A stretch of 41,218 bases of DNA from Stenotrophomonas maltophilia (GTDB lineage: Bacteria; Pseudomonadota; Gammaproteobacteria; Xanthomonadales; Xanthomonadaceae), in contig DGIP01000121.1 in assembly GCA_002386405.1 (NCBI GenBank), positions 1-41,218 of the forward strand. Direction: 5' to 3'. Every line of letters starts with the position of its first letter. Position 1 is the first letter of the stretch. The notes beneath the pieces were generated by a model that saw only the letters and a program-made list of their open reading frames with translations, was not told the origin of the DNA and ran no database searches. This document shows positions 36,134 through 41,218 of this stretch, in pieces. Made by a program: the position numbers and the translations under genes.

Positions 36134-38281
36134 ATGCCCGCACGCAAGCCCCTCAGCGCCGCCCTGGCCCTTGGCCTCACCCTCGCCGCCGGCGCCCACG
36201 CCGACGAAGGCATGTGGATGCCGACCCAGCTGCCGGACCTGGCCAAGCCGCTGAAGGCCGCCGGCTTCAAGGGCAACCCGGCCGACCTGGCCAACGTGAC
36301 CGCCGCGCCGCTGAGCGCCGTGGTGCGTGCCGGTGGCGGCACCGGCTCGTTCGTGTCCGAAGACGGCCTGCTGCTGACCAACCACCATGTCGCCATGGGC
36401 GTGATCCAGTACAACACCACCGCCGAGCACAACCTGATCGACGGTGGCTTCATCGCCCAGGGCCGTAGCGATGAGCGCCCGTCCAACCCGGATTTCCGCG
36501 TGCTGGTCACCACCGGCTTCGACAAGGTCACCGATGAAGTGCTGCGCGATGCGCGCGGCAAGACCGGCCGCGCGTATTTCGATGCGGTGGACCGCGCCAG
36601 CAAGCAGCTGGTGGCCGAATGCGAGCAGGAAGGCAACGTGCGCTGCAGCGTGGCCGACATGTACTACGGCACCGATTTCTACCGCATCCGCCAGCTGGAA
36701 CTGAGCGATGTGCGGCTGGTGTACGCGCCGCCGCGCGCGATCGGCAACTACGGCGATGAGATCGACAACTTCATGTGGCCGCGCCACACCGGCGATTTCA
36801 CCCTGCTGCGCGCCTACGTGGGCAAGGACGGCAAGCCGGCCGCCTACAGCCCGGACAACGTGCCCTACCACCCGCCGGCGCACCTGAAGATGGCCATCGA
36901 TGGGCCGAAGACCGGTGATTTCGCCATGCTGGCCGGCTACCCGGGCATCACCTACCGACACCGCACGGCGGCCGAGTTCGCCGGCCAGATCGACGCGGTA
37001 CTGCCGCGCCGGGTAGCGGTGTTCCAGCAGATGATCGACACCATCGAGGCGGCCACCGCCAAGGATGCGCAGGCGCGTACCCGCTATGCGGCGCAGCTGC
37101 AGTCGCTGAAGAACAACCGCAAGCGCGCCGCCGGTGAGCTGGAAGGCCTGCTGCGCAGCGATGCCAAGACCCAGCGCGCCACCGATGAAGCGGCGATGCT
37201 GAAGGCCACTGATGCGGCCTGGCAGCCGGACATCCAGGCGCTGCTCGGTTCGTTGTCGCAGGGGGCGGCGATGGGCGAGCGCGATTTCGTGCTGGAGCAG
37301 GCCGCTGCGCAGAGCCAGCTGCTGCGTTCGGCGCTGCTGCTGGAGCGCCTGCGCATTGAATCGGCCAAGCCCGATGCCGAGCGCGAAAGCGGCTACCAGC
37401 AGCGCGACCAGGCGCTGATCGAAGGCACCCTGAAGCAGGTCCAGCGCCGTTACGCGCCGGCCGTGGAGAAGGCGCTGCTGACCGACCTGCTGACCCGCTA
37501 CCAGCAGCTGCCCGATGCGCAGCGCGTGCCCGAGTTCGACGCCGCGTTCGGGCGTACCCCGGCCGCGCTGGCCAAGGCGCTGGACGCGCTGTACAGCGGC
37601 ACCAAGCTGGGCGACGAAGCCGAACGCCTGGGCCGCTTCGCCGCTGCGAAGGAAGGCAAGGCATTGGCGCATGACCCGCTGATCGACCTGGCCGGCCCGC
37701 TGGTGGCCGCGCAGCTGCGCCTGGAAGACCAGCGCAAGGAACGCGAAGGCGAGCAGCTGCGCCTGCGCCCGGCCTACATGCAGGCGCTGTTTGCGTGGCG
37801 GGCCAAGCAGGGCCGGGCGGTGTACCCGGACGCCAACCGCACCCTGCGCATCAGCTACGGCAAGGTGGAAGCGCTGTCGCCGCGCGATGCGGTGCATTTC
37901 GATCCGGTCACCACCGTGGCCGGCATCGTGGAGAAGAACACCAACGCGTTCCCGTTCGATGCGCCCAAGCCGCTGCTGTCGGCGATCGCCAAGGGTGATT
38001 TCGGCAGCACCGCCGATCCGGTGCTGAAGACCCAGACGGTCAACTTCCTGACCAATCTGGACACCACCGGCGGCAACTCCGGTTCGCCGGTGCTCAATGC
38101 ACGCGGCGAACTGATCGGCCTGAACTTCGACAGCAACTGGGAATCGGTCAGCGCCAGCTGGTGGTTCGACCCGCGCTTCAAGCGCGCGGTGCACGTGGAC
38201 ATGCGCTACCTGCGCTGGCTGCTGGCCAAGGTCTACCCGGCACCGGCACTGCTGAAGGAAATGGGCGTGCCGGCCGAATAA
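36134..38281 (+). CDS. S46-family dipeptidyl-peptidase (DPP7/DPP11 type)
   Basis: This 715-residue periplasmic serine exopeptidase removes dipeptides from the N-termini of peptides. It has a signal peptide (MPARKPLSAALALGLTLAAG, cleavage near AHA-DEG), then the S46 start DEGMWMPTQLP. The chymotrypsin-like triad is visible as His84/85 in LLTNHHVAMG, Asp221 in MWPRHTGDFTLLRAY, and Ser649 in TTGGNSGSPVLNARGE. A helical regulatory domain lies between Asp and Ser. The S1 specificity position, in the FD-x block 18 residues after the catalytic Ser, is Ser667 (FDSNWES), where characterised DPP7-type enzymes have Gly and DPP11-type have Arg. Specificity is therefore uncertain, with hydrophobic or small P1 more likely than acidic. 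Start ATG 36134 is set by the signal peptide. Confidence 0.93.
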   Translation: MPARKPLSAALALGLTLAAGAHADEGMWMPTQLPDLAKPLKAAGFKGNPADLANVTAAPLSAVVRAGGGTGSFVSEDGLLLTNHHVAMGVIQYNTTAEHNLIDGGFIAQGRSDERPSNPDFRVLVTTGFDKVTDEVLRDARGKTGRAYFDAVDRASKQLVAECEQEGNVRCSVADMYYGTDFYRIRQLELSDVRLVYAPPRAIGNYGDEIDNFMWPRHTGDFTLLRAYVGKDGKPAAYSPDNVPYHPPAHLKMAIDGPKTGDFAMLAGYPGITYRHRTAAEFAGQIDAVLPRRVAVFQQMIDTIEAATAKDAQARTRYAAQLQSLKNNRKRAAGELEGLLRSDAKTQRATDEAAMLKATDAAWQPDIQALLGSLSQGAAMGERDFVLEQAAAQSQLLRSALLLERLRIESAKPDAERESGYQQRDQALIEGTLKQVQRRYAPAVEKALLTDLLTRYQQLPDAQRVPEFDAAFGRTPAALAKALDALYSGTKLGDEAERLGRFAAAKEGKALAHDPLIDLAGPLVAAQLRLEDQRKEREGEQLRLRPAYMQALFAWRAKQGRAVYPDANRTLRISYGKVEALSPRDAVHFDPVTTVAGIVEKNTNAFPFDAPKPLLSAIAKGDFGSTADPVLKTQTVNFLTNLDTTGGNSGSPVLNARGELIGLNFDSNWESVSASWWFDPRFKRAVHVDMRYLRWLLAKVYPAPALLKEMGVPAE

Positions 38282-38300
38282 GGGCGGCTGCTCACTCCGG

Positions 38301-39038
38301 CTACCGAGGCATCAGTCCGGACCACTGCATGACCACCGGTGCACGCAGCAGGTCCGGCGCCTCATCGCTGCTGTCCAACGGGTTGGACGGGTCCCATGTA
38401 TTGGGCCCGGACGTCGCGTACGGCAGCGGCGGTGGCGGCGCTGCCGCGTTCCACGCGGCGAGCAACACCACCACCGGCACTGTTGGGGCTCTTTTGGGCC
38501 ATGGCAGTTCGCGGGCGCTGACGACGCGGACTTCGGTGGGCTGCACGCCCTTCTTTGATGACGCTTCCACCAGCCCTGCTGCGGCGTCGTTGACGGCCCG
38601 TTCCCGCCATTGGTAGGTCTCTGGAAAGCCCAGCAGGCCAAATTCGCGTCGCAGCTCGTACAACAGGTGCGCATGCACGTGGCTCTGCGGGAGCGGCGCG
38701 TCGCTGGCTGCATCGGGCATTGCCAGCGGCGGCGCCCGGTCCACTTCGTCAAGGTAATGGATCATCCGCACGGTCCACTCCTCGCCCACGGAGAACGGAC
38801 CTTCCGGGGTGCCGGCCACCGGGGTGACCAGTCGCCGATAGAGCTGCGCCATCACGCCGCGGTTGGCCGGATCGGCCGGCGGCGGGCCGTGCGGGATGGG
38901 GGTGACATTGCGGACCGAATGCAGCAGGCCGCCGAGCGCTTCAACCGTGGCCGCCTGCTCCTGCAGGGGCAGTGATCGTTCCAGCCGCTGGCGCAGCATC
39001 GGGCTCAGCATGTCGCGGCTGGCGTTGGGTACAGGCAT
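38301..39038 (-). CDS. Hypothetical protein, about 245 residues
   Basis: I do not recognise this protein. From ATG 39038 it begins MPVPNASRDMLSPMLRQRLE. The first third is helical, followed by a Pro-rich stretch (RNVTPIPHGPPPADPAN). The central part carries HYLDEVDRAPPLAM, HVHAHLLYELRREFGLLGFP and YQWRERAVNDAAAGLVEASS. A strand-like VPVVVLLAAWNAAAPPPP leads into a polar tail. There is no signal peptide or clear membrane span. A TTG start at 39095 would add 19 residues but is less likely. It is convergent with the S46 peptidase gene (19 nt gap) and divergent from the response-regulator gene. The codon pattern supports a real gene. Confidence 0.65.
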   Translation of the reverse strand: MPVPNASRDMLSPMLRQRLERSLPLQEQAATVEALGGLLHSVRNVTPIPHGPPPADPANRGVMAQLYRRLVTPVAGTPEGPFSVGEEWTVRMIHYLDEVDRAPPLAMPDAASDAPLPQSHVHAHLLYELRREFGLLGFPETYQWRERAVNDAAAGLVEASSKKGVQPTEVRVVSARELPWPKRAPTVPVVVLLAAWNAAAPPPPLPYATSGPNTWDPSNPLDSSDEAPDLLRAPVVMQWSGLMPR

Positions 39039-39160
39039 GGCAGACGCTACCGGGAGGGGGGCCTTCACGCTGCCCGCCGCGCCACGCGGCGACAAGCGGC
39101 AACCCCGACGCCGGTTTGTCGCATGCGCCCCTCCGGGCCGAGGTGATGCTTTCGTAGCAT

Positions 39161-39189
39161 TTGGCGCTCCCGCGCCCCACGGCTAGACT
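39161..39189 (+). promoter_or_regulatory. Candidate promoter of the response-regulator gene
   Basis: TTGGCG (39161-39166), a 17-nt spacer, and TAGACT (39184-39189) form a reasonable sigma-70 promoter. It would start transcription a few bases before the ATG at 39206. Confidence 0.5.
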
Positions 39190-39205
39190 GCAGGCTGATT
39201 CGGGG

Positions 39206-39964
39206 ATGCGACATCACGTGACGGCAGCACAGGACGACAGGCACGGCAGCGTGCCGACGACCGCAACGCGGCAACTGGAAGGACTGCATGTCTGGGTGGT
39301 CGAAGACGACCCGGAGCTGCTGGCGCTGCTGCTGGACGATCTGGCCTGGCGGGGTGCGACGGTACGCGGGCTGGGCAGTGCCGAGGCGCTGTACCGCGCG
39401 CTGCTGAGCGGCCGCTGCGAAATCCTGGTGCTGGATGTGGGCCTGCCCGGCGAGGATGGGTATGCGGTGGCGAGCCACCTGCGTGCGTCGGCCTCGATCG
39501 GCATCGTGATGCTGACCGGGCGCGGCGACGCCCGCGACATGGCGCGGGGCCTTACCCAGGGCGCAGACCTCTACCTGGTCAAACCCCCCGAGATGGACGT
39601 GCTGGCCGCCGGCCTGCTCAGCCTGCGCCGCCGCCTGCCGCTCGCATCGGCCGCGCCGGCGGCGGGCAATGACGTTCCGCGCTGGCGGGTCTCGGCCGAT
39701 GGCTGGACCCTGCATGCGCCTTCGGCGGCCACGCTCGAGCTCACGGTCATGGAGCGCGGCGTGCTGCAGCTGCTGTTCGAGGCCGCCGGTGCGGCGGTCA
39801 CCCGTGAAGCGCTGATCGCGCATATCACCGATACCCCGTGGGATTTCGACCCGCACCGCCTGGATGTACTGGTCCACCGCCTGCGCGCCCGCGTGCGCAG
39901 CGCCACCGGCGTGGAGCTGCCGCTGCGCGCGCTGCGCGGCCAGGGTTACCTGCTGAGCCTCTGA
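39206..39964 (+). CDS. OmpR/PhoB-family response regulator, orphan
   Basis: This 252-residue two-component regulator has a receiver domain with the acidic pocket VVEDDPELL, phospho-acceptor D77 in LVLDVGLPGEDGY, a Thr in VMLTGRGD and the conserved K126 in LYLVKPP. A winged-helix DNA-binding domain follows (ELTVMERGVLQLLFEAAGAAVTREAL, LDVLVHRLRARV...LRALRGQGYLL). The N-terminus has a polar extension of about 30 residues. ATG 39206 follows GGGG and the candidate promoter; an earlier ATG at 39161 would lie in the promoter. No histidine kinase gene is adjacent, so its partner is elsewhere. No target can be inferred. Confidence 0.9.
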   Translation: MRHHVTAAQDDRHGSVPTTATRQLEGLHVWVVEDDPELLALLLDDLAWRGATVRGLGSAEALYRALLSGRCEILVLDVGLPGEDGYAVASHLRASASIGIVMLTGRGDARDMARGLTQGADLYLVKPPEMDVLAAGLLSLRRRLPLASAAPAAGNDVPRWRVSADGWTLHAPSAATLELTVMERGVLQLLFEAAGAAVTREALIAHITDTPWDFDPHRLDVLVHRLRARVRSATGVELPLRALRGQGYLLSL

Positions 39965-40031
39965 TCCGCCGCCCGGCAGCACCGCCTTGTGGAAGTGCGG
40001 TTCGACGTCACGCGTTGACGAGGCACCGGCG

Positions 40032-40053
40032 GTAGAGCCACGCCCTGCGTGGC
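40032..40053 (+). repeat. SMAG-type GTAG element, single unit
   Basis: This is identical over 22 nt to the unit at 3166-3187, about 37 kb away. It forms one hairpin (GCCACGC / GCGTGGC). It sits in the 96-bp gap between the convergent response-regulator and GGDEF genes, where it may help end transcription. Confidence 0.85.
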
Positions 40054-40060
40054 TGCGCGG

Positions 40061-41218
40061 TCAAGGCGTCCAATGGATCGCCCGGCTGCCACTGAGGGTC
40101 ACCCACCCAGCTTCCATCGCATCCATGGGATTGCCCAGCACCGCATGCAGATGCGGTGCATCGCCCCCACGTTCGCCCCAGATTCCTGCCCACGCATTGC
40201 GCCCGCTCTGCCGCGCACCCTGCAACGCACGGTCGGCCGCGCGCAGGCTGTCATCCAGCACGGGCGGTGCATCGGCGAACAGCGGAAGCGGTGCCACGCC
40301 CACGCTGGCGGTGAGGGTCAGGTGCTGGCCGGGCTCGACATCCACCACCAGCCGTTCGATCGCCAACCGAAGATGGCCGGCCAGCGCCTGCGCCGCTTCC
40401 GCGCTGGTGTCATGGCGGGCCACCAGGAAGGCCGCACCGCCCCAGCGCGCCAGCAGGTCGTGGCGGTCGCAGGCCTCGCGCAGGCAGTCGGCCACGCTGC
40501 GCAGCACGCTGTCGCCGGCCGCCTGGCCGTGGCGGTCGTTCAACGCCTTGAAGTCATCCAGTTCCAGCAGCAGCAATACGCTGCGTTCCGACGTACCGCT
40601 GCGCGCGGCGCGTTCCTCCAGCCGCCGTTCGGCCTCGCGCCGGTTGAGCAGCCCGGTCACGCCGTCGGTGCGGCTGAGCAGGGTGAGCTGGCGGCGCTGG
40701 TGGCGCAGCCGCAGCACCACCACCGTGGCGATCACCCACACCGCCAGCAGCGCGATCACGGCGGTGTTGCGCAGCACCCGCACGCGGCCGAGGTCCTGCT
40801 CCGCATTGACCTGCGCCGGGGCGATGCTGCGCTCGGCCGAGGCCTGCAGCCGGGCCAGCTGGTCCAGGGTTTCGCCCTTGCTGCGGGCCTGGTCCAGCGC
40901 ACGCCCCTGGCGCACGTACTGCAGCGCCTGTTCGCGGTGGCCGAGCAGGGTGTGGATGTCGCCCAGCAGGTCCAGCCCGTTGCGGATTTCTTCGACGAAA
41001 CGCCCGCGTTCGGCCAGGCCCTGCGCCTGCGTGGCCAGCGGCAGCGCGGCATCGGGCTGGCGGCGGTCCAGCGCCAGCCGCGCCAGGCGCTGCAGGGTCA
41101 CCACCTGGCCCTGCGGATCCTGCGCGGCCTGCCACGCCAGCACGCCGCGCAGGCCGGTTTCGGCGGTATCCAGCTGCCCGGCGAGGCGGCGGAGCTCGGC
41201 GCGGTGGCTGGCGATGCG
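40061..41218 (-). CDS. TPR/GGDEF membrane protein with degenerate active site, 5'-truncated
   Basis: The gene runs off the right end of the window; 385 codons are visible and the frame is still open at 41218. The N-terminal visible part is TPR-like helical repeats (RLARLALDRRQPDAALPLATQAQGLAERG, LLGDIHTLLGHREQALQYV). A membrane helix (VIALLAVWVIATVVVL) and a GGDEF domain (TDGVTGLLNRREAERRL, LLLELDDFKALNDRHG) follow. The signature motif is RWGGAAF (encoded 40441-40427) instead of RWGGDEF: the catalytic Asp-Glu pair is lost, and the inhibitory RxxD is not in register. It is therefore probably not a diguanylate cyclase but a sensor or GTP/c-di-GMP-binding scaffold. The TPR-TM-GGDEF plan is common in Xanthomonadaceae. 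Confidence 0.88.
   Translation of the reverse strand, partial: RIASHRAELRRLAGQLDTAETGLRGVLAWQAAQDPQGQVVTLQRLARLALDRRQPDAALPLATQAQGLAERGRFVEEIRNGLDLLGDIHTLLGHREQALQYVRQGRALDQARSKGETLDQLARLQASAERSIAPAQVNAEQDLGRVRVLRNTAVIALLAVWVIATVVVLRLRHQRRQLTLLSRTDGVTGLLNRREAERRLEERAARSGTSERSVLLLLELDDFKALNDRHGQAAGDSVLRSVADCLREACDRHDLLARWGGAAFLVARHDTSAEAAQALAGHLRLAIERLVVDVEPGQHLTLTASVGVAPLPLFADAPPVLDDSLRAADRALQGARQSGRNAWAGIWGERGGDAPHLHAVLGNPMDAMEAGWVTLSGSRAIHWTP

Overview
The window is about 41 kb of GC-rich DNA from a gammaproteobacterium of the Xanthomonadaceae, almost certainly Stenotrophomonas (S. maltophilia complex or a close relative). The evidence is a complete smeT-smeDEF multidrug efflux locus, short palindromic GTAG repeats of the SMAG type known from S. 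maltophilia, an S46 dipeptidyl-peptidase, and glyQS/tamAB genes in xanthomonad style. It is a contig start: bases 1-13 are an Illumina adapter remnant, and the first gene (a GGDEF protein) carries a one-base frameshift just inside it. The last gene (another GGDEF protein) runs off the right end.

Layout. 14-3119: GGDEF protein, ubiE, a yeast-type cytosine deaminase, a small unknown protein and a low-affinity iron permease family protein. 3202-9782: smeF, smeE and smeD on the minus strand, with the divergent repressor smeT; the palindromic operator lies over the smeD promoter. 9783-10339: no gene, but three nested inverted repeats around a SMAG dimer. 10340-13881: a BPSS1780-type membrane protein, a class I glutamine amidotransferase, and an orphan GspE/PilB-type ATPase. 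13998-17002: glyQ and glyS, ended by a good intrinsic terminator.

17273-24624 is the most interesting part. A single 2258-residue protein resembles large toxins. It has hydrophobic segments, two related internal modules and a C-terminal region with the two signature motifs of a deaminase-fold toxin (C-S-E, then C-x3-C). A small acidic protein follows in the position of an immunity gene, with a hairpin between the two genes.

24703-30323: tamA and tamB, overlapping by 4 nt. 30324-31413: a SymE-type toxin gene bracketed by two 158-bp repeats, with a strongly folded leader. 31410-36008: an hscC-type Hsp70 gene followed by two overlapping genes for membrane proteins with degenerate J domains (RPD in place of HPD), probably one chaperone operon. 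36134-38281: a secreted S46 peptidase. 38301-41218: an unknown protein, an orphan OmpR-type response regulator, and a TPR/GGDEF protein whose GGDEF motif has become GGAAF.

A recurring theme is the GTAG repeats. Copies sit between convergent genes, and at three gene ends the TAG inside GTAG is the stop codon itself.
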